Positions 7,158 through 16,879 of a stretch of 64,000 nt of DNA are shown here, one piece after another (the first letter of the stretch is position 1; every line of letters begins with the position of its first letter). The DNA is from AAA044-D11 sp009705075. GTDB taxonomy: Bacteria > Actinomycetota > Actinomycetes > Nanopelagicales > Nanopelagicaceae. The notes under the pieces are model-generated. The model was not told the DNA's origin. It saw only the letters and a list, made by a program, of their open reading frames with translations, and did no database searches. The position numbers and the translations under genes were made by a program. The DNA lies in the NCBI GenBank assembly GCA_965268675.1, contig OZ254179.1:1240001-1304000 (forward strand), written 5' to 3'.

Positions 7158-7675
7158 TTAGTTTCCTCTGCAGTTAACTCACTAGATTTACATGGATCGC
7201 TGAGCCACCATTTTGGTAGCGCAGCAAGTGCTTCATCACCGAGTGGGTTAACACCAGGTCCGGCACTTAGGGAATGGGCAACAAGTGAGTGTAAACATTT
7301 CACGCGATCTGGCATACCACCTGCGGTGATTCCCTTAACTTCTGGCACATCCATACCAAGTTCGTTTCGCGCTGCTTCATATTGTTGGTGCGCGCTTTGA
7401 TAGGCGGTGGCTAAATCTTTATCGGTTGCTAGGCGATCTTGCATTTCGGCCATCATCCCTGTTGTTTCAAGAGTTGAAATAGCACCAGTGAGTCTTGGGC
7501 AAGTTGCGTAGTAAAAAGTTGGAAATGGTGTGCCATCAGAAAGTCTTGGTGGTGTTGCTACGACTGCTGGTTTACCGCAAGGGCAGCGATATGAAATTGC
7601 ATGAACATCTCTTGGGGTGCGACCGAGTTGAACTTGAATTACATCTAGATCGTTCTGTGTTGGCTTCTCGCTCAT
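7154..7675 (-). CDS. DUF501 family protein
   Basis: A 173-aa cytosolic protein. The conserved actinobacterial DUF501 pattern is visible: VQLGRTPR near the N-terminus, a CPCGKPAVV Cys pair, the FPTFYYATCPRL block, and a late VKCLHSLVAHSL-AGPGVNPLGDEAL motif. The Cys and His residues suggest metal binding. The function is unknown. The family is almost always found between the FtsB/DivIC-like gene and ppx. ATG 7675 overlaps the upstream TGA by four bases, and the overlap at the other end with ppx is the same, so the three genes are translationally coupled. Confidence 0.9.
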   Translation of the reverse strand: MSEKPTQNDLDVIQVQLGRTPRDVHAISYRCPCGKPAVVATPPRLSDGTPFPTFYYATCPRLTGAISTLETTGMMAEMQDRLATDKDLATAYQSAHQQYEAARNELGMDVPEVKGITAGGMPDRVKCLHSLVAHSLSAGPGVNPLGDEALAALPKWWLSDPCKSSELTAEETK

Positions 7676-8070
7676 CGATCTACATTCGTAGTTGTTATTG
7701 AAGCAATGAGCCGACCATACCAAGGAAGGCCATTTGGAATCTGTGTTGAGATAGGTGCAGCAGGTGCCGCTTCTTCAGCGCTTGATTTTGGAACATCTAG
7801 AACAACATATTGGCGTTCACCAGGAAAGACGAAGTGCAACCTTTGACGTGCTTGCGTTGCAACATATTCCGGATCATTCCACTTTGCTAACTCTTCTCGA
7901 GCTCTTTCTAGCTCTTTATTGCTGTCATTCACTTGTGCCCGTAATGAGTTTATTTGGGCACGTTGCGTGAAATAGTGTTGCAGCGGTGGTGCAAGGGTAA
8001 TTGCGCAAATGAATGCAACAGTTACAACCGCTAACCAGCGGACTGAGGTGTTGTTCTTTCTTTTAGCCAT
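7672..8070 (-). CDS. ftsB: Septum formation initiator (FtsB/DivIC-like)
   Basis: A 132-aa bitopic division protein: a short basic cytoplasmic tail (MAKRKNN), one membrane span (about residues 10-30), then a coiled coil (about 38-65: INSLRAQVNDSNKELERAREEL) and the family motif WNDPEYVATQARQRLHFVFPGE. It acts in the divisome with FtsL and FtsQ homologues. The C-terminal 45 residues are low-complexity Ala/Pro. The start ATG 8070 lies inside the last codons of eno (8-bp overlap). An upstream ATG at 8100 would add residues that lie wholly inside eno and was not used. Confidence 0.88.
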   Translation of the reverse strand: MAKRKNNTSVRWLAVVTVAFICAITLAPPLQHYFTQRAQINSLRAQVNDSNKELERAREELAKWNDPEYVATQARQRLHFVFPGERQYVVLDVPKSSAEEAAPAAPISTQIPNGLPWYGRLIASITTTNVDR

Positions 8071-9340
8071 TGAAGCGTGGGAATGCTGCGCGGCCAGCAT
8101 ATTGCGCAGAATCACTTAGCTCTTCTTCGATACGTAGAAGTTGGTTGTATTTGGCAACTCGTTCGCTTCGGGCCGGTGCGCCAGTTTTGATTTGGCCACA
8201 TTCAAGTGCAACGGCAAGGTCTGCAATTGTTGTGTCTTCGGTTTCACCGGAGCGATGGCTCATCATTGAACGGTATCCACTGCGGTGTGCAAGTGACACG
8301 GCATCAATTGTCTCGGTAAGAGTTCCGATCTGGTTTACCTTAACTAGAAGTGCATTTGCTGTGCCAAGTCCGATTCCCTTTGCAAGGCGCTCTGGATTTG
8401 TAACGAAAAGATCGTCGCCAACGATTTGAATCTTAGAACCAAGTTGTGCGGTCATCTTTGCCCAACCATCCCAGTCATCTTCATCAAGTGGGTCTTCAAT
8501 CGAAACGATTGGGTATGAAGCAACTAAATCAGCGTAATAGGCGATCATTTCATCTGCTGAACGCTTATTACCTTCGAAGGAGTACTTGCCATCCTTATGG
8601 AATTCAGTGGCAGCAACATCCATTGCAAGTGCAATGTCTTTGCCTGGCTTGAAGCCGGCGGCTGTAACTGCTTCAAGAATTAAATCTAGAGCGGCCCGGT
8701 TTGAATCTAGGTTTGGCGCAAAGCCACCTTCATCACCAATGCTTGTTGCAAGGCCACGTTGTTTTAAAACTGATTTGAGGCTGTGATAAATCTCAGCACC
8801 CCAGCGAAGTGATTCCTTAAATGATTCGGCGCCAATTGGGGCAACCATAAATTCTTGAATATCAACGTTGGTATCTGCGTGTGCTCCACCATTGAGAATG
8901 TTCATCATTGGTACTGGAAGTGTGTGTGCTGTTGGTCCACCGATGTAACGGAAGAAAGATAGATCAGAAGATTCAGCGGCAGCGCGAGCAACTGAGAGTG
9001 AAACACCAAGGATTGCGTTTGCACCTAGGCGGCTCTTGTTCTTTGTTCCGTCAAGATCAATCATCTCTTGATCAATCAAACGTTGATCTTGGGCGTCGTA
9101 ACCAGAAACTGCTGGTGCGATTTCATCGTTTACAAATTCAACGGCCTTTTCAACACCTTTACCGAGGTAGCGCTTGCCACCATCGCGAAGTTCTGCAGCT
9201 TCGAAGGCACCAGTAGATGCACCACTTGGAACAGCAGCGCGAGCACTTGAGCCGTCTTCGAGAACTACTTCAACTTCAACAGTTGGGTTTCCGCGAGAAT
9301 CTAAAATTTCGCGTGCGTGGACTGCCTCGATTAGTGCCAT
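8063..9340 (-). CDS. eno: Enolase
   Basis: A 425-aa glycolytic enzyme that converts 2-phosphoglycerate to phosphoenolpyruvate. The family signatures are intact: ILDSRGNPTVEVEV at the start, SGASTGAFEA, the GDEGGFAPNL loop, metal ligands in AMDVAATEF, IEDPLDEDDW and IVGDDLFVTN, and the late MMSHRSGETEDT catalytic block. Length is normal. It starts at ATG with a strong ribosome site (AAGGAGCACC), similar to that of the large surface protein at 41957. It heads the leftward eno-ftsB-DUF501-ppx group, 43 bp downstream of mazG. Confidence 0.98.
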   Translation of the reverse strand: MALIEAVHAREILDSRGNPTVEVEVVLEDGSSARAAVPSGASTGAFEAAELRDGGKRYLGKGVEKAVEFVNDEIAPAVSGYDAQDQRLIDQEMIDLDGTKNKSRLGANAILGVSLSVARAAAESSDLSFFRYIGGPTAHTLPVPMMNILNGGAHADTNVDIQEFMVAPIGAESFKESLRWGAEIYHSLKSVLKQRGLATSIGDEGGFAPNLDSNRAALDLILEAVTAAGFKPGKDIALAMDVAATEFHKDGKYSFEGNKRSADEMIAYYADLVASYPIVSIEDPLDEDDWDGWAKMTAQLGSKIQIVGDDLFVTNPERLAKGIGLGTANALLVKVNQIGTLTETIDAVSLAHRSGYRSMMSHRSGETEDTTIADLAVALECGQIKTGAPARSERVAKYNQLLRIEEELSDSAQYAGRAAFPRFNG

Positions 9341-9383
9341 GGTGCTCCTTTTATTTATTGTTTATAGTGCTAATTCTAACGGG

Positions 9384-10037
9384 CTAATTGGACTCATATT
9401 TCTTTATTTGTTCGATGTAACCCTTGATTGCCGAGCGCAAGGCCGCTTCAGGATCGATATCTAGGGCAAGTGCTTGGTCTAGAACCCCGAGCAACACTGC
9501 TCCTAATTCTTTTTCACTTGTATTTGGCGCCAATTTGAGTGGGTGCTCGATTGCAATTTGATGGCCGTATTTCTGGGCCCGATAAATCAATTTAGTTGCA
9601 AGTGCAAGTGCGGGTTGGCCAAGTGGAACGCCTTCGGTTGCAGAAGTCCTGCCCTTCTCTGCTGCTTTCTGCGCCTCCCAATTTTCTAGAACTTCAGCGC
9701 TTCCAGAGACTTTGGTATCAGAAAATACATGGGGATGTCTGCGAACCAATTTTTCAGCGACAACTTTTGCCACATCTTCAACGTTAAAAGGATCAGTTGG
9801 ATGCTCTTCTGCCATTCTTGCGTGGAAGAAGACTTGTAACAAAACATCGCCGAGCTCTTCGCGCATTGCTTGGCGATCGCCCTCTTCTACCGCTTCAATA
9901 AATTCGTACGACTCTTCCAACAAATATTTCAGAAGAGTTTCATGGCTCTGTTCGGCATCCCAAGGACATCCGCCCGGAGAGCGAAGTTGATCCATAACCT
10001 CACGTAAGGCTTCTAGCTGTGAGGTTGAATCAGACAC
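9384..10037 (-). CDS. mazG: Nucleoside triphosphate pyrophosphohydrolase MazG
   Basis: A 217-aa house-cleaning NTP pyrophosphatase. The MazG core is clear: LRSPGGCPWDAEQSHETL, EESYEFIEA and EELGDVLLQVFFHARMAEE carry the acidic metal ligands. Further on KLVRRHPHVF and WEAQKAAEKG are typical of the longer MazG type. The second MazG repeat is reduced, as is usual in Actinobacteria. The start is GTG, three bases after the stop of the lipoprotein gene, so the two are co-transcribed. The neighbourhood mfd-lipoprotein-mazG-eno is the standard actinobacterial order. Confidence 0.95.
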   Translation of the reverse strand: MSDSTSQLEALREVMDQLRSPGGCPWDAEQSHETLLKYLLEESYEFIEAVEEGDRQAMREELGDVLLQVFFHARMAEEHPTDPFNVEDVAKVVAEKLVRRHPHVFSDTKVSGSAEVLENWEAQKAAEKGRTSATEGVPLGQPALALATKLIYRAQKYGHQIAIEHPLKLAPNTSEKELGAVLLGVLDQALALDIDPEAALRSAIKGYIEQIKKYESN

Positions 10038-10040
10038 TAT

Positions 10041-10640
10041 TTACTTCTTTACAGCTGCGTTATCTGCCGCTGGAACAATGTTGGCATTGTCGTAATCCCA
10101 AACACCGTAACGTGGATTCAACTTAACTTTCTCTTCTTTGCCAATTGCAACTAACAATTTTTGAATTCCACTGCCATCAGTGCTGGTGTCGCCTTGAGCT
10201 TTAAGAACTTCGCCCAATTTTTCCGCAAGCAGAATTGTGCGTATGTAACGTGGAAAATCTTTCTGGGCAATCTGAGCATTTACTAGCGCAGGGTTGAGAT
10301 CTTTCTCGGAACCAATTTGAGCAATTATGCTCTTGCGACGCTCGGCGATTTCTGCATCGGTGACCTTCATCTTAATTTTGGCGGCGATATCGTCGAATAG
10401 AACTGAGACAACATGGAAACGAATCGCATTTGTATTCAACTCAATTCCGGTAACCAAGTTCATGCCGTTGGTATCAACCTTTTTGCGCTCTTTCAAAACA
10501 TCGTTAATTGTGCCTTGAACGGTTGCATTAGGAATTACCGTTTTACCAATCGTTGCCGCTGAATTGGAACTAGAACATCCAGTTAGGGCGAGTAGAAGTC
10601 CAGCGCCTAGAACTGCAACAATCTTCTTAACTTTATTCAC
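10041..10640 (-). CDS. Lipoprotein, SurA-N-like
   Basis: A 199-aa exported protein with a lipoprotein signal peptide; the lipobox LTGC puts the lipidated Cys at about residue 22. The mature part is helical (about residues 45-165) and resembles the N-terminal chaperone domain of SurA/PrsA-type foldases, with no visible parvulin catalytic domain. Position between mfd and mazG matches the actinobacterial SurA-N-domain protein found there. A role as an extracytoplasmic folding helper is inferred from family type. The gene starts with ATG 21 bp after the mfd stop. Confidence 0.85.
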   Translation of the reverse strand: MNKVKKIVAVLGAGLLLALTGCSSSNSAATIGKTVIPNATVQGTINDVLKERKKVDTNGMNLVTGIELNTNAIRFHVVSVLFDDIAAKIKMKVTDAEIAERRKSIIAQIGSEKDLNPALVNAQIAQKDFPRYIRTILLAEKLGEVLKAQGDTSTDGSGIQKLLVAIGKEEKVKLNPRYGVWDYDNANIVPAADNAAVKK

Positions 10641-10661
10641 GAGATCCCCGTTCAGATTTCT

Positions 10662-13600
10662 TTAATTAATTTTCTTAACTGGCGCAACAATTGAAGTGAG
10701 AACTTCTATCGTCCATGGCAGGGCTGAAGTATCTCCTATCTCCCCACCCGCTATCCAATTTGGAGTGCTCTGGCGAGCCACTAATACGGTAGATGTGGCC
10801 GCTTTCACGATAGAACCGGGATAAATTCGGTTCAATCTCATCACTGCCGAATCTGGCAAATTCAGAGGTGCAAGCCTTAAGAATTTTCCTTGCAAGACAA
10901 CTTCAGTTAAGCCGAAGCTCTTTGCCATAGTTCGCAGATGTGCAACTGCCATTAAATTCTCTGCTTCTTCTGGGAGCGGCCCAAAGCGATCAACAAGTTC
11001 ATCTCTAATTGAATCGAGATTGCCAGAGTTTTGGGCATCAGCCATTCTGCGATAAATATCTAAACGCAGCCTCTCGGAAGCAAGATACTCGACTGGAATA
11101 TGTGCCGTGACTGGGAGTTCGACTTTGCACTCTTTAAATTTACTCTCATCTTCACTCTTTGCAACAAAGCCAGTTTTATACTCTTCAACAGCTTCACCGA
11201 CCATACGCATATATAAATCAAAGCCAACTTCTGCGATGTGTCCGGATTGTTCGCCACCTAATAAGTTTCCGGCTCCTCGAATTTCCAGATCTTTTAAGGC
11301 AACTTGCATGCCAGAACCTAAATCGGTATTCGTGGCAATTGTTGTTAGGCGATCGTGTGCAACTTCAGTGAGCGGTTTATCTGCTGAATACAAGAAGTAG
11401 GCATATGCGCGTTCGCGAGAACGGCCGACGCGACCTCGTAATTGATGCAATTGTGAGAGCCCGAAAGTATCCGCGCGATCGACAATCAGAGTATTTGCAT
11501 TAGGAATATCAATTCCGCTTTCAATAATTGTTGTGCAGACCAAGATATCGAAATCGCGTTCCCAGAAACCAAGGATTGCATCTTCAAGTTCGCGCTCTCC
11601 CATCTGGCCATGAGCGACACGAATCTTTGCTTCAGGTACTAATTTCTTAAGATGTTCTACAACGCCATCAATACTTTCAACGCGATTGTGAATATAGAAA
11701 ATCTGACCATCGCGCAATAGCTCTCGATGAATTGCTGCTGTTACTTGTTTATCGTCATAAGGACCGACATAAGTTAGAACAGGATGCCGCTCTTCCGGTG
11801 GCGTAGTTATATTCGACATTTCGCGGATGCCGGTAATAGCCATCTCTAAAGTACGTGGAATCGGTGTTGCGGACATCGAGAGCACATCAACATTTGTGCG
11901 GGTCTTCTTCAACTCTTCCTTGTGCTCTACGCCGAAGCGCTGCTCTTCATCAACTACAACAAGGCCGAGATCGCGGAATTGAACATCCTTTGAGAGCAAG
12001 CGATGCGTGCCGATAACAACATCAACTGAACCGTTCTTGATTCCCTCAAGAATTTCGCGTCCCTCTTTCGGGGTATTAAATCTAGATAGGCCGGCAACGT
12101 TCACTGGAAATCCGGTGTAGCGATTAACAAAAGTGGTGAGATGCTGTTGAACTAATAAGGTTGTTGGAACCAGTACTGCAACTTGTTTTCCATCTTGAAC
12201 TGCTTTGAATGCCGCACGAACTGCGATTTCAGTCTTTCCATAACCGACATCACCACAGACAACTCGATCCATCGGATGTGACTTTTCCATATCGGCTTTA
12301 ACTTCTTCTATCGTTGCAAGTTGATCAACGGTTTCTACATATGCAAAAGCCGCTTCGAGTTCGCGTTGCCAAGGTGTGTCTTGTGCGAATGCATATCCCG
12401 GAGCACTCATACGTGCGGCGTAAAGTTGGATTAATTCAGCCGCAATTTGTTTAACGGCCTTACGAGCCCGACGCTTTGTATTCTGCCAATCTGAACCACC
12501 GATTCGATTTACCGCTGGCGCCTCTCCTCCCACATATCGAGTTATCTGCTCAAGAGTGTCGGTCGGAACAAATAACCGATCAGCAGGTTGGCCGCGCTTT
12601 GATGCGGCATATTCAATAACCAAATACTCGCGAGAGACGTTGGCAACGGTGCGGTTTACTAATTCAAGATATTTTCCAACGCCATGTTGTTCATGGACAA
12701 CGTAATCTCCAGGTTTAAGTTCAAGTGGATCAATCGCCTTTTTACGGCGTGAAGGCATTCGTGCTTGATCTTTACTCGATGTTCGCTGGCCCGAAATATC
12801 CTTCTCAGTAATTAGCGCAATCTTTGCCGTGTGATTGATGTACCCATGTTCAATTGAACTCGTTGTCAGATGAACGCCAGTTACTTGGGCCTCACGAAAT
12901 AGCACTTGGTAGCGCTCTAATATTCCAGCGCCAGTTGCGCTAAAAACTATCTTAAAGCCAGCGTTCAACCAGTTCGCAATATCTGCAATTGCACTTTCAA
13001 CTTTGCCGTTATAAATCGGAATCGCTTCAAAATCTGCTAGCTCATCAACTTCTTCTAAACCATCTGGGCTTTGGGAATATAGATTTAGTGCCCACCAATT
13101 TAGCTTTAGCTCTTTTGCGTGTTCACGAATTGAATCAAATGTGGAGTAACCACCATTTGATATCAAGCCAGTTAAATCTATTGGGGCCGCTCCACCCATT
13201 GCAGCGCTAGACCAAGATGCTTCAAGAAACTCTTGGTTTGTCGTCACTAAATCTGCTGCCCGAGATTTTATTCGTGGCTGATCAATTACAACTACTTGAA
13301 CATTATTAGGCAGAAAATCTAGCAAGTTCTTAAATTCAGGCTTAAGTAGCGCTGAAATCGACTCCATGCCGTCGACACAAATACCTTCACTAATTTTGCT
13401 TGCCATCTCGGCAAGTTGAGGAAATTCGGCGGCTAGATATTTAGCTTTCTCTCTGACCGAATCTGAAATAAGTAACTCTCGACCTGGGTAGATAACAATG
13501 CCATCTTTGATCGGCTCGTAAGTCCGCTGATCTGAAACTTGGAAATATTGCAGATCTTCAATTTCATCGCCGAAGAAATCCACTCGGATTGGGTGCTCAC

Positions 13601-14123
13601 GATCGGATGGAAAGAGATCAAGAATGCCGCCGCGAACTGCAAAGTCGCCGCGTTTTTCAACTAAGTCAGTTCTGGTGAATCCGAAATATGAAAGTCGTGT
13701 TGTTAAATCCGCCATTGAAATTTCATCGCCGGCTTTTAAGGTAATTAACTCTTGCGCCAAAATATCGCTAACGATTGGTTGTAGCGCACCTCGAATAGAA
13801 GTAATCACAATCTTCGGTGAACTCTTGGAATTTATTTGATGCAGCGCCTTGATGCGCGTTGTGACGGTATCGCTCTTCGGGCTAAGGCGTTCATGTGGCA
13901 GCGTCTCCCAAGCAGGGAAATTTGTAACGACGTCGCCAAGGTATGAGCGAATTTCATCTGCCAACTCATCTGCGATTCGAGTCGATGGTGCGATAACCAG
14001 AGTTGGTGAACCCTTGCTCAATTTAGAAATTACAAAAGATCGTAGAGAATTAATGCAGACTAATTCACCGCCATCGATTGGTGGCTCAATTTGAAGATCT
14101 AGAAAGGCAGGCAGAAGAACCAT
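10662..14123 (-). CDS. mfd: Transcription-repair coupling factor Mfd
   Basis: An 1153-aa ATP-dependent translocase that removes stalled RNA polymerase and recruits UvrA. Domains in order are a UvrB-like N-terminal module, the polymerase-interacting domain (GDYVVHEQHGVGKYL, about residue 475), and RecG-like helicase motors with Walker A CGDVGYGKTEIA, the motif-II box VVVDEEQRFG, SATPIPRTL and QLRGRVGRS. The C-terminal TRCF domain (ERLRLDIYRRM...DELVDRFGPLP) follows. Length is normal and no frameshift is visible. It is transcribed leftward from the structured spacer shared with ppc and probably leads the mfd-lipoprotein-mazG run. Confidence 0.98.
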   Translation of the reverse strand: MVLLPAFLDLQIEPPIDGGELVCINSLRSFVISKLSKGSPTLVIAPSTRIADELADEIRSYLGDVVTNFPAWETLPHERLSPKSDTVTTRIKALHQINSKSSPKIVITSIRGALQPIVSDILAQELITLKAGDEISMADLTTRLSYFGFTRTDLVEKRGDFAVRGGILDLFPSDREHPIRVDFFGDEIEDLQYFQVSDQRTYEPIKDGIVIYPGRELLISDSVREKAKYLAAEFPQLAEMASKISEGICVDGMESISALLKPEFKNLLDFLPNNVQVVVIDQPRIKSRAADLVTTNQEFLEASWSSAAMGGAAPIDLTGLISNGGYSTFDSIREHAKELKLNWWALNLYSQSPDGLEEVDELADFEAIPIYNGKVESAIADIANWLNAGFKIVFSATGAGILERYQVLFREAQVTGVHLTTSSIEHGYINHTAKIALITEKDISGQRTSSKDQARMPSRRKKAIDPLELKPGDYVVHEQHGVGKYLELVNRTVANVSREYLVIEYAASKRGQPADRLFVPTDTLEQITRYVGGEAPAVNRIGGSDWQNTKRRARKAVKQIAAELIQLYAARMSAPGYAFAQDTPWQRELEAAFAYVETVDQLATIEEVKADMEKSHPMDRVVCGDVGYGKTEIAVRAAFKAVQDGKQVAVLVPTTLLVQQHLTTFVNRYTGFPVNVAGLSRFNTPKEGREILEGIKNGSVDVVIGTHRLLSKDVQFRDLGLVVVDEEQRFGVEHKEELKKTRTNVDVLSMSATPIPRTLEMAITGIREMSNITTPPEERHPVLTYVGPYDDKQVTAAIHRELLRDGQIFYIHNRVESIDGVVEHLKKLVPEAKIRVAHGQMGERELEDAILGFWERDFDILVCTTIIESGIDIPNANTLIVDRADTFGLSQLHQLRGRVGRSRERAYAYFLYSADKPLTEVAHDRLTTIATNTDLGSGMQVALKDLEIRGAGNLLGGEQSGHIAEVGFDLYMRMVGEAVEEYKTGFVAKSEDESKFKECKVELPVTAHIPVEYLASERLRLDIYRRMADAQNSGNLDSIRDELVDRFGPLPEEAENLMAVAHLRTMAKSFGLTEVVLQGKFLRLAPLNLPDSAVMRLNRIYPGSIVKAATSTVLVARQSTPNWIAGGEIGDTSALPWTIEVLTSIVAPVKKIN

Positions 14124-14259
14124 TTAATCTGACCTCCAAACAGTGGCCGAACAACGCCAAAAGCCCCACATCCAATATGGATGGGGGTGTTCTGGGGCAA
14201 ATTATATTCAGTTACCAAATTGGATTCGACCACACCCCCAGACCTGTAATGATTAGCCA
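14124..14259. promoter_or_regulatory. Structured divergent spacer between mfd and ppc
   Basis: The 136 bp hold three competing pairings. CCCC-A-CATCCA (14164-14174) pairs with TGGATGGGGG (14178-14187) around ATA. GGGGGTGT (14183-14190) pairs perfectly with ACACCCCC (14232-14239). TCTGGGG (14191-14197) pairs with CCCCAGA (14236-14242). The first two share 14183-14187 and the last two share 14236-14239, so they exclude each other in a single RNA. The last segment ends 17 bases before the ppc GTG. This looks like a switchable leader for ppc, or DNA operators. No known riboswitch class was recognised. Confidence 0.5.
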
Positions 14260-16878
14260 GTGAGCGAGCAGACAACACAATTCCAGGCAGATGATGCTGG
14301 ACTTCGAAGTGATGTGCGCCGACTCGGTGAGCTACTTGGAGAATCTCTCGTCCGCCAAGAAGGGCCTGAACTTCTCGAATTGGTAGAGCAGGTAAGAAAG
14401 TCAGTTCGCGAAGGTGGCGGCGAAGAAATCTTGGTAAATATCTCGGTAGATCAGAGCGTGCAATTAGTTCGTGCATTTAGTAACTACTTCAATTTAGCGA
14501 ATGTTGCCGAACAAGTTCACCGGGCTAGAGTTTTAGCGGATGAGCGAAATAGCGGTGGCTCTTGGTTAACACGCGCTGTTGATCGCATTATTAAAGTTCA
14601 GAACGAGAGCAAAGAATTTACAACTAAAGATGTTCAAGGCTGGATCGATAAATTCTCGGTACGTCCGGTTTTTACCGCGCATCCAACAGAGGCGGCTCGT
14701 CGATCTGTTCTAAGCAAGATGAATACGATTGCTGACCTCTTAGATCAACCCGCATCCGCGAGACGTGATCGCAGACTTTCCGAAACTATTGATCTGCTCT
14801 GGGAGACTGATGAACTTCGCTTAGGGCGTCCAGAGCCACTTGATGAAGCAACTAACGCGCTCTTTTATTTAGATGATTTATTCCGCTTAACTATTCCAGA
14901 GGTACTAGATGACTTTGCAACTGAGTTAAAGCGTCTGGGCGTAAGCGTTTCGCCAACTTCTCGTCCACTAAGTTTTGGAACTTGGATTGGCGGCGATCGA
15001 GATGGCAATCCAAATATCACAGCGGAAGTTACTAAGGCGGCAATCACTCTGCAGACCGGTCACTTTATCCGCGCTATGTCGGCAGCGCTCGATCAACTTC
15101 GCCAAGCACTTTCAGTATCGACTCGAATTTCTGGAACTACACCTGAATTAGATGCATCTGTTGCTAAGGATCTTGAATTACTTCCAGAGATTGAAGATCG
15201 CTTCCGCAGATTAAATGTCGAGGAGCCATATCGCCTTAAGGCAACGGCGATTCGCCACCGCTTAATACTTACCCAACGCCGACATGCAGTTGGTGGCGCT
15301 CATGTTGCAGGTCGTGATTATGAAAGCACCGCACAACTTTTGGCAGATCTCAATTTGATGCGTGATTCCCTCTTTGCTCATCGTGGTGAACTCATTGCAA
15401 CTGGTCTGCTCGAACGGATAATTCGTACCGTTTCAAGTTTTGGAATCACCCATGCAACTATGGATATTCGGGAACATTCAGATGCGCACCATCATGCGAT
15501 TGCACAGATTGAAAGCGTTGGTCTTGAGAATCTGCAGAACCTGGATGAGGCTGCTCGAAAGACCTTTGATACCTTTATTGCAATTCGAGAATTGATTGAA
15601 CGCTTTGGTCCTGAAGTAATCGAAACCTACATAATTTCAATGACTAAGTCGCATAAAGATGTTCTGGCAGCGGTAGAGCTGGCAAGAATCACTGGCCTAT
15701 TTGGAAAAGTTGGCTTCGCACCATTACTTGAAACAGTGGCGGAGCTACAAGCGGCGGACACAATTTTAGATAACTTGTTGAGTGATAAGAGTTATCGAGA
15801 GCTAGTAGAAATGCGCGGTAATGTTCAAGAGGTAATGCTTGGCTATTCTGATTCAAATAAAGATGCAGGAATTGCTACCTCGCAGTGGGAGATTCATAAA
15901 GCCCAACGCAAACTCCGCGATATCGCTATGAAGCATGGTGTGACACTTCGCTTATTCCATGGCCGCGGTGGTTCTGTTGGTCGTGGTGGTGGTCCTACTT
16001 ATGATGCGCTGATCGCACTTCCTTGGGGATCAATCGATGGTCAGATAAAGATGACCGAACAAGGTGAAGTAATCAGCGATAAGTATTCACTTCCTTCACT
16101 TGCCCGCGAGAATGTTGAACTGGCGCTTGCGGCTGCACTCGAAGCAACTGTTTTAAATCGTGCCCCACGCCAATCACCAGAAGCGCTCTCTAATTGGGGC
16201 TCATGCATGGATTTAATTAGTGGAAGTGCATTTAAAACTTATCGTGAATTAATTGATCACCCAGATCTTCCTGCTTATTTCTATTCTTCAACTCCAGTTG
16301 AACAATTAGGTGAAATGTTCTTGGGTTCACGTCCATCTCGTCGACCTGACGCTGCTGGCGGCCTAGCCTCACTTCGCGCAATTCCATGGGTCTTTGGTTG
16401 GACTCAATCCCGCCAAATTGTTCCGGGCTGGTTCGGTGTTGGGTCTGGATTAAAGGCGGCCCGTGAGAGCGGTAAAGCTGAAGTTCTTGCAGAGATGTTA
16501 AAAGACTGGCACTTCTTCCGTACCTTCATCAGCAATGTTGAGATGACACTTGCTAAGACTGATTTAAAGATGGCCCGCAAATATGTAAAGGCGCTGGTTG
16601 ATCCTTCGCTACACCATTTCTTGGACACGATTGAAGCAGAGTTCGAATTAACAAAGAACGAAATTCTTCTGCTCACCAAGAAGGGTGAATTACTTGGCGA
16701 TCAGCCAATACTGGGCCGTACCTTGCAGGTTCGTGATGCCTATCTTGCACCGCTGCATTTACTACAAGTTACGCTGCTACAAAAGGTGCGAAGTGATGAA
16801 GATATTGATCCATTGATTCGGCGAGCCTTGTTGTTGACGATTAATGGTGTTGCGGCTGGCCTGCGAAATACAGGCTGA
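14260..16878 (+). CDS. ppc: Phosphoenolpyruvate carboxylase
   Basis: An 872-aa anaplerotic enzyme making oxaloacetate from PEP and bicarbonate. Both catalytic signatures are intact: the His block VFTAHPTEAARRS (about residue 138) and the GYSDSNKDAGIATS / FHGRGGSVGRGGGP region (about 525-575). The conserved QSRQIVPGWFGVG and the C-terminal NGVAAGLRNTG, which carries the allosteric and structural end, are also present. The start is GTG with no good ribosome site nearby, compatible with a leaderless or structurally controlled message. It ends one base before the convergent pth gene. Confidence 0.98.
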   Translation: MSEQTTQFQADDAGLRSDVRRLGELLGESLVRQEGPELLELVEQVRKSVREGGGEEILVNISVDQSVQLVRAFSNYFNLANVAEQVHRARVLADERNSGGSWLTRAVDRIIKVQNESKEFTTKDVQGWIDKFSVRPVFTAHPTEAARRSVLSKMNTIADLLDQPASARRDRRLSETIDLLWETDELRLGRPEPLDEATNALFYLDDLFRLTIPEVLDDFATELKRLGVSVSPTSRPLSFGTWIGGDRDGNPNITAEVTKAAITLQTGHFIRAMSAALDQLRQALSVSTRISGTTPELDASVAKDLELLPEIEDRFRRLNVEEPYRLKATAIRHRLILTQRRHAVGGAHVAGRDYESTAQLLADLNLMRDSLFAHRGELIATGLLERIIRTVSSFGITHATMDIREHSDAHHHAIAQIESVGLENLQNLDEAARKTFDTFIAIRELIERFGPEVIETYIISMTKSHKDVLAAVELARITGLFGKVGFAPLLETVAELQAADTILDNLLSDKSYRELVEMRGNVQEVMLGYSDSNKDAGIATSQWEIHKAQRKLRDIAMKHGVTLRLFHGRGGSVGRGGGPTYDALIALPWGSIDGQIKMTEQGEVISDKYSLPSLARENVELALAAALEATVLNRAPRQSPEALSNWGSCMDLISGSAFKTYRELIDHPDLPAYFYSSTPVEQLGEMFLGSRPSRRPDAAGGLASLRAIPWVFGWTQSRQIVPGWFGVGSGLKAARESGKAEVLAEMLKDWHFFRTFISNVEMTLAKTDLKMARKYVKALVDPSLHHFLDTIEAEFELTKNEILLLTKKGELLGDQPILGRTLQVRDAYLAPLHLLQVTLLQKVRSDEDIDPLIRRALLLTINGVAAGLRNTG

Positions 16879-16879
16879 T

